Below, piece by piece: positions 26,601-35,608 of a DNA stretch of 64,000 nt. Position 1 is the first letter of the stretch; each line of letters begins with the position of its first letter. Below the pieces are notes generated by a model. The model was not told where the DNA came from. It did not search any database and saw nothing but the letters and a program-made list of their open reading frames with translations. This DNA comes from CAVYXK01 sp963772445 (GTDB lineage Bacteria; Pseudomonadota; Alphaproteobacteria; Acetobacterales; Acetobacteraceae), in contig CAVYXK010000016.1 in assembly GCA_963772445.1 (NCBI GenBank), positions 983,216-1,047,215 on the forward strand, given 5' to 3'. A program made the position numbers and the translations under genes.

Positions 26601-27288
26601 CTCGCAACACCTTTCTAGACCATGCCACGAACACCACCACGAGCGCGCCCGCCAATCCGTACCACGTCAGCGCGTATTGCAGGTGGTCGTTGGGCGGCCG
26701 GGGAAGGTGTTGGGCCGGAACCGGGTATCGGCCTGCAACCTCCGGGCCCAGCGCCACCAGCGTGAACGGCGCGATCCGCTTGAGGCCGAGGGCCGCGCCG
26801 ATCGCCGGCGGGTCGAGCGCGTAGAACCGGCGGTGGGTTGCATCGTCGTGCGGGGTCAACAGGCCAGGCCGGTCCGGCGCGTGGGCATAGCCGTCCACGG
26901 TAACCGGCGACTGCGGCCAATAGATCGGGGCCGGCACCGAGGTGGGGACCCAGCCGCGGTCGACCAGGACGGGATCGGCGCCCGGCCGCTCGAGCGGCAC
27001 GATGAGCTCGGCTCCCAGCTCCGGCCCGACGGGCGTGTCCTCGACCTCGGCGCCATATAACGCCGCCAGGTCTTCGCGGTAGCGGCCGGTTGCGCTCAGC
27101 TTGGCGAACGGCGCCGCATGCGGGCCCAGGGGCACGGCCGGGGCGGCTTCGGCGTGGGCGATCTCGGCGAGGATGCCTTCCTTCCAGGCGAGCCGCTTCA
27201 CCTGCCATGTGCCGAGCCCGAGCAGGACCAGCAGCATGAACATGGCTATCACGCCTGGCCAAAGCAGGCGCATGAGGGGTCGCGTCAT
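26587..27288 (-). CDS. SURF1-family cytochrome oxidase assembly protein
   Basis: The 233-residue protein has an N-terminal transmembrane helix (WPGVIAMFMLLVLLGLGTWQ), a periplasmic domain with VLVDRGWVP and LPRPPNDHLQYALTWYGLAG, and a second C-terminal membrane helix. This is the standard SURF1 plan. It supports haem a insertion into subunit I of aa3-type oxidase. It follows ctaE and a DUF983 gene on the same strand, the usual alphaproteobacterial order. Confidence 0.92.
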   Translation of the reverse strand: MTRPLMRLLWPGVIAMFMLLVLLGLGTWQVKRLAWKEGILAEIAHAEAAPAVPLGPHAAPFAKLSATGRYREDLAALYGAEVEDTPVGPELGAELIVPLERPGADPVLVDRGWVPTSVPAPIYWPQSPVTVDGYAHAPDRPGLLTPHDDATHRRFYALDPPAIGAALGLKRIAPFTLVALGPEVAGRYPVPAQHLPRPPNDHLQYALTWYGLAGALVVVFVAWSRKVLRDERL

Positions 27289-27298
27289 CCCGGCCGGT

Positions 27299-27637
27299 TC
27301 ACAGCCCCATCTCGGCCGCGCGATGCCGATATTGCAGCGCCACTAGCGCGGCCTTGACCGGACGCATCAGCAGAATCGCGGCCGGTACCGTAATCAGCGG
27401 CCAGAGCACGGCATGCACCCAGAGCGGCGGGCTGAACCTGAATTCCACCCAGAAGGCGAGGGTCACCACCACGGCGCCGAGCACCAGAATCACGCCGACG
27501 ATCGCGCCGTCGCCGGCATCGTGGCCGCGCAGATCGAGATCGCAGACCGGGCAGCGCTCGCGCACCGCCAGCAGGCCGTCGAACAACTTTCCCTGGCCGC
27601 AGCGAGGGCAGCGGCACTTGAGCGCCGCCGCCAGCAC
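27299..27637 (-). CDS. DUF983 membrane protein
   Basis: The 112-residue protein has two CxxC pairs (LKCRCPRCGQGKLFDG and ERCPVCDLDL), probably a zinc ribbon, then HDAGDGAIVGVILVLGAVVV and a second hydrophobic span (VHAVLWPLITVPAAILLMRP). This family is regularly encoded between ctaE and surf1. The start is uncertain: GTG at 27637 is the first good candidate downstream of the ctaE stop, while the frame is open further upstream with plausible LSLPGPDAAP. The biochemical role is unknown; involvement in oxidase maturation is inferred from position. Confidence 0.8.
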   Translation of the reverse strand: MLAAALKCRCPRCGQGKLFDGLLAVRERCPVCDLDLRGHDAGDGAIVGVILVLGAVVVTLAFWVEFRFSPPLWVHAVLWPLITVPAAILLMRPVKAALVALQYRHRAAEMGL

Positions 27638-27647
27638 CGGCGCCGCA

Positions 27648-28501
27648 TCAGGGCCCGGCAGCGACAGGGCTGGCGCCCCACCAGTAGATGCAGGTGAACA
27701 GGAATAGCCACACCACATCGACGAAATGCCAGTACCACGCCGCGGCCTCGAAGCCGAAATGGCGCTGTGGCGTGAACTGGCCAGCATTGGCTCGGAACCA
27801 ACAGACGATCAGGAACGACGTACCGACAATGACGTGGAAGCCATGGAAGCCCGTGGCCAGGAAGAAGACCGACGGATACACGCCGCCGCCCGAGAACGGG
27901 AATGGTGAATGGGTGTATTCCCAGAACTGGGTGCAGGTGAACGCGATGCCGAGCAGGACGGTCAGGCCTAGCCCGGTCAGCAGCCCTTTGCGGTCGCCCT
28001 CGATCAGGCAGTGATGCGCCCAGGTGATCGTGGTGCCCGACAGCAGCAGAATCATCGTCATCAGGATGGCGAAGTGGAACGGGTCGGGCGTGTGGATGTT
28101 GGGCGGCGGCCAGACCGGGTTGGCGAGGCCGGAGACGTTTTCCGGGAACAGCGCGAAGTTGAAGAACGACCAGAAGAAGGCGACGAAGAACATCACCTCG
28201 CTGGTGATGAAGAACAGCATCCCATAGCGCAGGCCCAGCCGGACCACGGGGGTGTGCACCCCGGGGTACGGCTTTCGCGCACCACGTCGCGCCACCAGAA
28301 GTACATTACGCTGAACACCACCAGCGCGCCGATGGTCAGCACGATGTAGTCGCCGTAATGCGCGGCGAAGATGATGCCGAGCACGATCAGCAGGCCGCCG
28401 ACCGCGCCGATGATCGGCCACGGGCTGGGATCGACCAGGTGGTATGGCTGCTTTAGGCCGGAACTCTCGATGATGGTGCCGCCGTGCGCGTGCTCGCTCA
28501 T
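27648..28501 (-). CDS. ctaE: Cytochrome c oxidase subunit III, one frameshift
   Basis: ATG 28501 begins MSEHAHGG, then QPYHLVDPSPWPIIGAVGGL and VLTIGALVVFSVMYFWWRDV. Near 28274 one A is missing from a short A-run, and the frame moves. The rest follows in the next frame: HTPVVRLGLRYGMLFFITSE, VMFFVAFFWSFFNFALFPEN, LSGTTITWAHHCLIEGDRKG and YWHFVDVVWLFLFTCIYWWG to the stop at 27648. All seven membrane helices are present when the pieces are joined, for about 284 residues. It would be an essential part of aa3 oxidase, so a sequence error is at least as likely as a real mutation. Overlaps at its start (ATGA) suggest a lost upstream partner. Confidence 0.88.
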
Positions 28502-28570
28502 GCCTCGTGACCAGGACTGATCGCCGAGGAGGCCGCCCCGGCACGGGATCGCGGCGCATCATCCGCAAAT
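28498..28570 (-). pseudogene. 3' remnant of a gene upstream of ctaE (possibly ctaG)
   Basis: A minus-strand frame reading DAPRSRAGAASSAISPGHEA ends in TGA that overlaps the ctaE ATG. Such a coupled junction is expected for the gene preceding ctaE, normally ctaG. Only about 23 codons remain before the group II intron sequence begins. The sequence is too short to identify; the ctaG suggestion is positional. Confidence 0.3.
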
Positions 28571-28950
28571 CGGAGTGTGGTTCAAGGGGGCTGGTCGCGG
28601 GCACGAGCACGCGCGCGGGGCGGAACGCGAGCAGGCAGGAAATCGGAACCGCAGATGCACGCAGACCGCGATAGGAAGCTCAGGAAAGGGGGAAGCCGAT
28701 GTAGGGAGGTGGAAACCATTGGTAGCGATCCAGAGGGTTGAACTCCCTCCCGGCACAGGCGAGCCAGCCAGCCGGAAGCGAGCCTTGCATGGGTCAGGCA
28801 ACAACACTCGTGAAGCGTAGGCAGCGGGTACTGAAGCCGCGGTAGGTTGGCCTCGAAATCATCAGACGCTGGAGCCTTCGTCGCTCTGCTTGCGGGGGCA
28901 GCACCGGGGCGACCGCCAAGGCGAGGTCGCACCGGTCCGGCCGGGGTTAA

Positions 28951-30289
28951 GGACTCGCGGCGAAATAAACGAATCGAGGAGCCGCAAACAAAGCACGAAT
29001 AGAATCTGAGAATTTGCTAGGTGCGACGCGAGATGCGTCGGCTAGCGTCGCGGTGTGATCGACATCGCCGACATCCGTGCGCGTTGGCGGAAAGCAGCAG
29101 CCTTCCTCGATGAACGTGCCCGGCGACTGTTCGCCGCCAACGAAGCGCTGGCGCAGGGCCCTGGCGGCGTCACCGCGACCGCGAGCGCAACCGGGCTGGC
29201 GCGCAGCACCATCCAGCGAGGCATTGCGGAACTGCGGTGCGGTCGCAATGAACTGGGCGCCCGGCTGCGCCGGCCCGGCGCTGGCCGCAAGAGCGCGGTG
29301 ACCCGGCAACCCGGGTTGCCGGCGGCGCTGGAGAAACTGATCGAGGACGCCATTCGCGGCGATCCCGGCTCGCCGCTGCGCTGGGTCAGCCGCAGTCAGC
29401 GTCACCTCGTCAAGGAGCTGACCGCGCTTGGCTTCAAGGTCAGCCAGCGCGTGCTCGGCAAGCTGCTGCGGCAACTGAACTACAGTTGCCAGGCCAACCG
29501 CAAGACGCGGGAGGGGAGCAACCATCCGGATCGCAACGCCCAGTTCGAGCACGTCAATGCGACGGTGCAAGCGGCGATCGCCGCGGGCGAGCCGGCGATC
29601 TCAGTGGACACCAAGAAGAAGGAGCTGGTTGGGGATTTCAAGAACAACGGCCGTGAGCTGCGTCGCAAGGGGGATCCCGAACCGGTGCGGGTGCACGACT
29701 TCAAGATCCCGGAACTTGGCAAGGTCGCTCCCTATGGCGTGTACGACATTGCTGCCAACCACGGCTGGATCAGCGTCGGCATCAGCGCTGATACCGGCGC
29801 CTTTGCGGTCGAGAGCATCCGGCATTGGTGGCATAGGCTCGGCAAGCAGCGTTATCCCAATGCGACGTGCCTGACGATCACCGCCGACTGCGGCGGCAGC
29901 AACGGGCCGCAGGTGAAGCTATGGAAACGCGAACTCCAGCGTCTTGCCAACGAGACCGGCCTGAAGATCACGGTTACCCACCTGCCACCCGGCACCAGCA
30001 AATGGAACCGCATCGAACACCGGCTGTTCGCCTTCATCACCATGAACTGGCGCGGCAAGCCACTGGTGAGCCATCAGGTGATCGTGCAACTGATCAGCTC
30101 TACAACCACCGAGACTGGTCTCAGGGTCTGCTGCGAGCTCGACGGCAACCTCTATCCCAAGGGGGTGAAGGTGTCCGATGACGAGATGCAGGCGATCAAC
30201 ATCACGCGCCACGCATTCCATGGCGAGTGGAACTACACCATTGAGCCAAATCAACAACCGCCTTGAAGCACTTATTCCGCCGCGGGCCC
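28951..30289 (+). mobile_element. ISAzo13-type insertion sequence (1339 bp)
   Basis: The ends are imperfect inverted repeats: GGACTCGCGGCGAAATAA at 28951 and, reverse-complemented from 30289, GGGCCCGCGGCGGAATAA. Both are flanked by TAA (28948-28950 and 30290-30292), a 3-bp target duplication. One transposase gene fills the element. Removing it rejoins the group II intron RNA sequence as ...CCGGGGTTAAGAGCCG.... Confidence 0.8.
29055..30266 (+). CDS. ISAzo13-family transposase
   Basis: GTG 29055 opens a 403-residue protein. The N-terminal half binds DNA (LFAANEALAQGPGG, ATASATGLARSTIQRGIAEL). The catalytic half has SVDTKKKELVGDFKNNGREL, ADCGGSNGPQVKLWKRELQ and HLPPGTSKWNRIEHRLFAFI, which together are characteristic of ISAzo13-type DDE transposases. 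The frame is intact from end to end, so this copy may be active. Confidence 0.9.
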   Translation: MIDIADIRARWRKAAAFLDERARRLFAANEALAQGPGGVTATASATGLARSTIQRGIAELRCGRNELGARLRRPGAGRKSAVTRQPGLPAALEKLIEDAIRGDPGSPLRWVSRSQRHLVKELTALGFKVSQRVLGKLLRQLNYSCQANRKTREGSNHPDRNAQFEHVNATVQAAIAAGEPAISVDTKKKELVGDFKNNGRELRRKGDPEPVRVHDFKIPELGKVAPYGVYDIAANHGWISVGISADTGAFAVESIRHWWHRLGKQRYPNATCLTITADCGGSNGPQVKLWKRELQRLANETGLKITVTHLPPGTSKWNRIEHRLFAFITMNWRGKPLVSHQVIVQLISSTTTETGLRVCCELDGNLYPKGVKVSDDEMQAINITRHAFHGEWNYTIEPNQQPP

Positions 30290-30536
30290 TAAGAGCCGTG
30301 GCAAGGGTACGGAACGGATCGCCTGGGAACACTATGAGATCCCGTATCCGCCCATGCTGGCGAAGGACACCGGAGATCGGGAGGCCGGTTGAACAATCTC
30401 CCCGGCCTGGCGGGCACCCTCGGGTCCGTCAGGAGCGCTGCGGCGAGACACGAAGCGGACGGAGCCTGGAAGCGAAAACATAAGCGACCGGGAATGCGGA
30501 TGCGGGAAGTCGTAGCGCCCTCATAGTACCGCTGAA

Positions 30537-31292
30537 GACGATAAGTGGCTGGCGGCCGGTGTCCTGGAAGACGGACACCTGCACCGCCCGACTGAGGGCA
30601 CCCCGCAAGGTGGGGTCATCTCACCCTGTCTCTCGAACATCTTCCTGCACCATGTGCTGGATGGGTGGTACGCGAGCGCGGTGCGGCCACGCCTGCGGGG
30701 CGACAGCATGCTGGTCAGGTTCGCCGACGACCTGGTGATGGCGTTCGAGACATCGCTCGATGCCGAACGGGTGTTGGCGGTCCTGGGGAAGCGGCTTGAG
30801 CGGTATGGGCTGACGCTGCATCCCGACAAGACACGCTTCGTCGACTTCCGGCCGCATCGGCCGGCGGGCGAGCAGTCGCCGGGGACGAGTGGGACCACGT
30901 TCGACTTTCTCGGCTTCACCCATGTCTGGGGGAGGTCGCGGAAGGGCCGCATGGTGGTCCGGCAGGTAACGGCGAAGAGCCGTTACGCCAGGTCGGTGGC
31001 GGCAGTCACCGACTGGTGCAAGCGCCATCGGCACCAGCCGATGCGCGCCCAGCATGCGCACTTGTCGGCCATGATGCGTGGGCACTTCGCCGACTACGGC
31101 ATCACCGGGAACAATCGGCGACTGAGCTGGTATGCGCATCAAGTCGTGCGGGTCTGGAAGAAATGGCTGTCGCGTCGCGGCGGCAAGGGGACGTTCCTGT
31201 GGTCTCGCCTCGACGAGTACCTCAGGCACCATCCGCTTCCACCAGTCCGCATCGTCCATCGCTACGCCACCGCGAGCGAAACTCTCGCGTGA
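30537..31292 (+). pseudogene. Group II intron reverse transcriptase, C-terminal part only
   Basis: The frame opens with KWLAAGVLEDGHLHRPTEGT, then PQGGVISPCLSNIFLHHVLD (RT block 4), SMLVRFADDLVMAFE (catalytic FADD in place of YADD), YGLTLHPDKTRFVDF and FDFLGFTHVWGRSRKGR, and ends with a maturase-like region (MRGHFADYGITGNNRRLSWY). RT blocks 0-3 are missing and the upstream bases are intron RNA. This is therefore a deletion derivative and not a complete protein. Confidence 0.85.
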
Positions 31293-31430
31293 GGAACCGG
31301 ATGCTGGAAATCGGCACGTCCGGGTCTGTGGGGGGCGAGGGTGGCAACATCCTCGCCTACCCGGCTAAGATCGAAGGATAACGGCATCGTCTGCGCAGGT
31401 GGGGGCGGCCGGCCATGATGGGGGCTGGCG

Positions 31431-32303
31431 TCAGCCACCAACCACGACCTCGATCGGCCGCGCTGCATCGGTCACGGACAGCGGGGCGGTGCCGGCAGCA
31501 TCGCCGTCGGCCTGTACAGGAATGGCCTCGTTGCCGATGAACTCGACGGAACGCGCCCGCAGTCGCCGCAGCCCTCGCCCCTTGGCCAGCAAATCGAACG
31601 GCAGCCGTGCGCCATAGAGCAGGGCCGCGCCGGGCCCGGTGTGGTCGAACAGGACGACCGAGAATCCCGGCTCCCCGGGCCGAGCCTCGGGTGCCAGCAG
31701 GTAGCGCCCGCCGTACAGGCGGCCTTTGCTTACGATCACACTCGCCGCCTCGGTCTCGGCGCCGTCCAGCCGAAGGCGCACCGGGACGAAGCCGTAGCGG
31801 ACCAGCTCTCGTATGGTCTGGAAGACATAGGCGCTGCGCCCGCAATGCCGCTTCAACCGGGCCGGCAGCCGATGCACGACATGGGCGTCGAACCCCACGC
31901 CGAGCATCTGGACGAACAGCCGCGAGCGCTCGGGGCCGCGCGCCAGCCCGGGCCAGATCGTCCGGGTACGGCCGAAGGCCAGCGCCGAGGCCACCGCCGT
32001 GGGGGTGAACGGCAGCGCCAGTTCATGCGCCAGCACGTTCGCTGTCCCGAGTGGGATCACCCCGAGCCGGGCGCCACTGTCCATCAGTCCGTTCGCGACC
32101 TCGGCGATCGTCCCATCGCCACCCGCCGCCACCACCAGCCCAGCGCCGCGACACGCGGCGGCGCGGGCGAACGCCTCGGCATCTCCAGCGCGTTGCGTTT
32201 TCGCGACTTCGATGCGAATCCCATTCGCCACCATCACGTCCAGCACGCGCCACAGAAGCTGGGCCCGCCGCTGTCCGGCAACCGGGTTGAACACTATCAG
32301 CAT
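31431..32303 (-). CDS. Diacylglycerol kinase / YegS-type lipid kinase family protein
   Basis: The 290-residue protein starts MLIVFNPVAGQRRAQ and has the nucleotide-binding GGDGT at residues 61-65, followed by GVIPLGTANVLAHELALP, the family signature. The C-terminal domain has SKGRLYGGRYLLAPEARPGE. Members phosphorylate lipids such as diacylglycerol or sphingoid bases using ATP. It is divergent from a phosphoesterase and glycosyltransferase pair that also look membrane-lipid related. The specific lipid cannot be told from sequence. Confidence 0.88.
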   Translation of the reverse strand: MLIVFNPVAGQRRAQLLWRVLDVMVANGIRIEVAKTQRAGDAEAFARAAACRGAGLVVAAGGDGTIAEVANGLMDSGARLGVIPLGTANVLAHELALPFTPTAVASALAFGRTRTIWPGLARGPERSRLFVQMLGVGFDAHVVHRLPARLKRHCGRSAYVFQTIRELVRYGFVPVRLRLDGAETEAASVIVSKGRLYGGRYLLAPEARPGEPGFSVVLFDHTGPGAALLYGARLPFDLLAKGRGLRRLRARSVEFIGNEAIPVQADGDAAGTAPLSVTDAARPIEVVVGG

Positions 32304-32489
32304 GAGGGACGGCTACTACAAATCGGCGCGGTCAATCGGACACAAGCGCCCTTTGTGCGGGCGGCCCGTGTCAATGCGATGACAATCCGGTGACACAGGA
32401 ATGACTTTCGCTCGATCACGAAATATTTCCGCGTGTCATTCAAACTTCACTGTTGCGACGCGGCAGCACGCGTCTTCCCTGCCGCCGCG

Positions 32490-33308
32490 ATGACCAACGC
32501 CAGTAAAACCGGCCTCCGGCCGACGTACCGGAGCGTGTTCATCTCCGACACGCATCTCGGTACGCGTGGTTGCCGGAGCGATTTCCTGGCCAATTTTTTG
32601 GGCCGCACGACCTGTCATCATCTTTACTTGGTGGGCGACATCATCGACGGCTGGCGGCTGCGGAAGTCCTGGTACTGGGACGAGCATCACGACGAGGTGC
32701 TGCGCCGGATCATCCGCCATGCCCGCGCCGGCACCTCGGTCACCTATATCCCCGGCAACCACGACGAGATGTTCCGCGCCTGGCTGCCGATGGGCCTCGA
32801 AATCGGCGGCATCAAGCTGCGCGCCGAGGCGGTGCACGTCACCGCCGCCGGCAAGCGGCTGCTGGTCACCCATGGCGACGAGTTCGACAGCGTGGTGCGT
32901 TATGCCAAGTTCCTCGCCCTGCTCGGCGACTGGGCGTACAGCACGGCGTTGACTGTCAACCGATGGTTCAATGCCGTCCGCCGCCGGCTCGGATATCCCT
33001 ACTGGTCGCTCTCGGCCTGGCTGAAGCGACAGGTGAAGGAAGCGGTGAAGGCGATCGACCGGTTCGAGAGCGCGCTCGCCGCCGAGGCGCGGCGGCGCGG
33101 CTTCGATGGCGTGGTCTGCGGCCACATCCACCACGCGGAGATGCGCGAGGTAGCCGGCGTGCTTTACATCAACGACGGCGACTGGGTGGAGAGCTGCACC
33201 GCGCTGGTCGAGCATCACGACGGCCGGCTGGAGCTGATCGACTGGGCAGCACTCAACCGGTTCTCATTCTTCGCTCCGCGCCAAGCCAGGCTGCCGCAAG
33301 CTGCCTGA
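32490..33308 (+). CDS. UDP-2,3-diacylglucosamine diphosphatase-like metallophosphoesterase
   Basis: The calcineurin-like motifs run in order: FISDTHLGT, LVGDIIDGW, IPGNHDEMF, VTHGDEFD and VVCGHIHHAEMR, giving the full two-metal site. Family members include LpxH (lipid A synthesis) and related phospholipid-associated hydrolases. I start at ATG 32490; a GTG at 32433 would add 19 residues of poor quality. It is followed 37 bases later by a glycosyltransferase in the same direction, a pairing seen in other proteobacteria, so glycolipid synthesis is more likely than the canonical LpxH role. Confidence 0.85.
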   Translation: MTNASKTGLRPTYRSVFISDTHLGTRGCRSDFLANFLGRTTCHHLYLVGDIIDGWRLRKSWYWDEHHDEVLRRIIRHARAGTSVTYIPGNHDEMFRAWLPMGLEIGGIKLRAEAVHVTAAGKRLLVTHGDEFDSVVRYAKFLALLGDWAYSTALTVNRWFNAVRRRLGYPYWSLSAWLKRQVKEAVKAIDRFESALAAEARRRGFDGVVCGHIHHAEMREVAGVLYINDGDWVESCTALVEHHDGRLELIDWAALNRFSFFAPRQARLPQAA

Positions 33309-33345
33309 CACACTGCCCCCGATCGAGCTAGAGGGCTGCGAAGCG

Positions 33346-34377
33346 ATGTTGCCGCCAGCGCCCTCGCACCGCATTCTGATCGTCACCGACGCTTGGTTCC
33401 CGCAGGTCAACGGCGTGGTGCGCACGCTCGCTACCGTCGCCGCCGAGCTGCAGGCCATGGGGCACGTGGTGGAAGTGGTTGGCCCGGACCGCTTCCGCAC
33501 TATCCCGTGCCCGACCTATCCCGACATCCCGCTTTCGCTGCTGCCCCGACGGCGATTGGTCCGCATGATCGAGCAATTCGCCCCCGACGCGCTGCACATC
33601 GCGACCGAAGGTCCGCTGGGGATGGCGGCGCGAAGTTGGGCGCGGTGGACTGGGTTTTCTTTCACCACAGCGTTTCATACGCGTTTTGCCGAGTATATCC
33701 GGGCGCGCACACGGGTGCCGGTGCGGCCGATCTATGCCTGGATGCGCCGGTTCCACGGCGCCGGACGTGGCATGATGGTGGCGACCGAGAGCCTGCAGGA
33801 TGAGCTGATCGCGCGTGGGTTCCGCAATATTCTGCCGTGGTCGCGCGGGGTCGATCTTGCGCTGTTCACGCCGGAGCCGCGCGAGGAGTGGGGGCTGCCA
33901 CGGCCGGTGTTCATCTATGTCGGGCGGGTCGCGGTTGAGAAGAATATCGGCACCTTCCTCGATCTTGATCTGCCCGGCTCGAAGGTGGTTGTCGGCGGGG
34001 GTCCGCAGCTTGCTTCGCTGCGCCGGGCCTATCCGGGCGTGCGGTTCACCGGGCCGCGTTATGGCGAAGCTCTCGCTCGCGCGTATGCGGGGTCGGATGT
34101 GTTCGTGTTCCCGAGCCTTACTGACACGTTCGGTCTGGTGCTGCTGGAGGCGCTGGCCTGCGGCACGCCAGTGGCGGCATTTCCTGTTACGGGACCGAAG
34201 GACGTGCTGGCCGGTGCGGCGGGCCTCGTGGGGGCGGTGAGCCCCGATTTGCGCGAAGCAGCGTTGCTGGCTTTGGGCGCTGATCGCGCCGCATGCCGGG
34301 CGCATGCTGAACGGTTCAGTTGGCGTGCTTGCGCCGAGCTGTTCCTGTCGCATCTGGTTCCGATTGCCGCGGAGTAG
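33346..34377 (+). CDS. Glycosyltransferase family 4 (glycolipid mannosyl/glucosyltransferase type)
   Basis: The 343-residue GT-B protein has DAWFPQVNGVVRTL at the N-terminus (acceptor domain), TAFHTRFAEYIRART, VGRVAVEKNIGTFLDLDLPG and the donor-site motif SLTDTFGLVLLEALACGTPV, with the conserved E-x7-E spacing. It matches GDP-mannose- or UDP-sugar-dependent transferases acting on diacylglycerol. It is probably in an operon with the phosphoesterase. The downstream flank was hit by an IS4-type element 65 bases after the stop, which leaves the gene intact. Confidence 0.88.
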   Translation: MLPPAPSHRILIVTDAWFPQVNGVVRTLATVAAELQAMGHVVEVVGPDRFRTIPCPTYPDIPLSLLPRRRLVRMIEQFAPDALHIATEGPLGMAARSWARWTGFSFTTAFHTRFAEYIRARTRVPVRPIYAWMRRFHGAGRGMMVATESLQDELIARGFRNILPWSRGVDLALFTPEPREEWGLPRPVFIYVGRVAVEKNIGTFLDLDLPGSKVVVGGGPQLASLRRAYPGVRFTGPRYGEALARAYAGSDVFVFPSLTDTFGLVLLEALACGTPVAAFPVTGPKDVLAGAAGLVGAVSPDLREAALLALGADRAACRAHAERFSWRACAELFLSHLVPIAAE

Positions 34378-34431
34378 TGGGGGCGTCTCGGGTCGACTCT
34401 CGGCTCCTCGGCCCCCTCCCCCTGGCCCCCT

Positions 34432-34442
34432 CCCGCAAGGGG
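34432..34442. repeat. 11-bp target duplication of the IS4-type element (left)
   Basis: CCCGCAAGGGG here is repeated exactly at 38432-38442, immediately outside both terminal repeats of the element. Confidence 0.85.
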
Positions 34443-34646
34443 CTACCGTTGTCCCACAACCCCGAATCGACTTTCCTGAGTGCTGAGCAGCGGATTTGAG
34501 GCGGGTCGAGTTTGCATCAGCGATCTTTCGAGGCTCCAGCCGAACGGGCGGCGGCAGCCGGTTGGCGCCGCCCCTCCGGCAGGCCCTTTGCAGCCCCCTG
34601 CGAATCAGATTCGCTCCCGACCAACAACCCACCGGAGCCGATTTGC

Positions 34647-35608
34647 ATGAACGACCAGCCGCAGCTTGGTCACTTTGGCAATCGCCGCCTGGCCGCGGTC
34701 GGCGACAGCCTGCTGGGGGCGATGCAGAAGCAGCGCACCATGTGCCTCTCGGCATTGGCCGACAGCCGCGGCCAAGCCCGCCAGTTTCAGCGTTTCCTCG
34801 ACAACGAGGCGGTCAGCATGCACGAGATGCTGGTGCATGCCGCCCAGCAGACCGCCCGGCGCGCCGTCGGGCGGCACGTCCTGGCGATCACCGATACCAC
34901 GGAGCTGAATTACGCTCCCCATAGCGGCGCCAAGCGCGGCTTTGGCACGGTCGGCAACGGCAGCGATATTGGTGTGCTGCTGCACCCGGTGATTGCGGTG
35001 GATGCCGAGCAGGGCGGGCTGATCGGGCTGGTCGGTGCCACGGTGATCAACCGCACCGACGGCCCGGTGACGGACCATAAGACACGCCCGGCCGACGAGA
35101 AGGAGTCTCGCCGCTGGCTGGCGGCCGCCGAGACCGCCGGCGAGGTGCTGGCGGAGGCGGCGATGATCACTGTGGTCGAGGACCGCGAGGGCGACATCTA
35201 TGACCAGTTCGCGCGTCGGCCGGACAACGTGCATCTGTTGGTGCGGGCCGCGCAGAACCGCTCGCTCGAGGGCGATGAGAAACTGTTCGCGCGATGCGCC
35301 GCCTGGTCAGCAGTAACACAGCACACCATCCAGGTGCCGGCCCGGCACGGCAAGCCGGCGCGGGCCGAGCGGACCGCCGTCGTGGCGGTGCGCTCCGGCG
35401 AGGTCACGATCAAGCGGCCACTGCGCGCCGAGCCAGGCCTGGCGCCGACCTTGACCCTGCGGGTGGTGGATGTGCGCGAGATCGCCCCACCGTCGGCGCA
35501 GCAACCCTTACACTGGTGTCTGCTGACCACGCATGCGGTGGGCAGTGCGGCGGAGGCGCTGCAGATTGTCGCCTGGTACCGGCTGCGTTGGATCATCGAG
35601 ATCGACCA
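34647..35608 (+). pseudogene. IS4-family transposase, N-terminal part
   Basis: ATG 34647 (ribosome site ggag) begins MNDQPQLGHFGNRRLAAVGD. The catalytic aspartates are visible in LAITDTTELNYAPH and VVEDREGDIYDQF. The reading reaches IVAWYRLRWIIE, the first part of the Y-(2)-R-(3)-E-(6)-K signature, and then enters the inserted serine recombinase element. It can be joined to the C-terminal part at 37992. Confidence 0.9.

Larger units (their letters stand above)
28575..31372 (+). mobile_element. Degenerate group II intron, split by an ISAzo13-type insertion
   Basis: The 5' part starts GTGTGGTTC at 28575 and includes structured-RNA segments such as GATCCAGAGGGTTGAACTCC, CAGCCGGAAGCGAGCC and CTGAAGCCGCGGTAGG. 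The 3' part, after the reverse transcriptase remnant, holds domain V (GAACCGGATGCTGGAAA paired with GGCACGTCCGGGTCTG, 31293-31328) and a domain VI hairpin ending near 31372. The reverse transcriptase lacks its N-terminal half and an IS occupies 28951-30289. It can no longer be autonomous. The type differs from the class C intron at 8.4 kb. Confidence 0.65.

Noticed and set aside
32433..32489. GTG 32433 as start of the phosphoesterase
   Set aside because: The extra 19 residues are unlike the family N-terminus and no ribosome site precedes the GTG; ATG 32490 is preferred.
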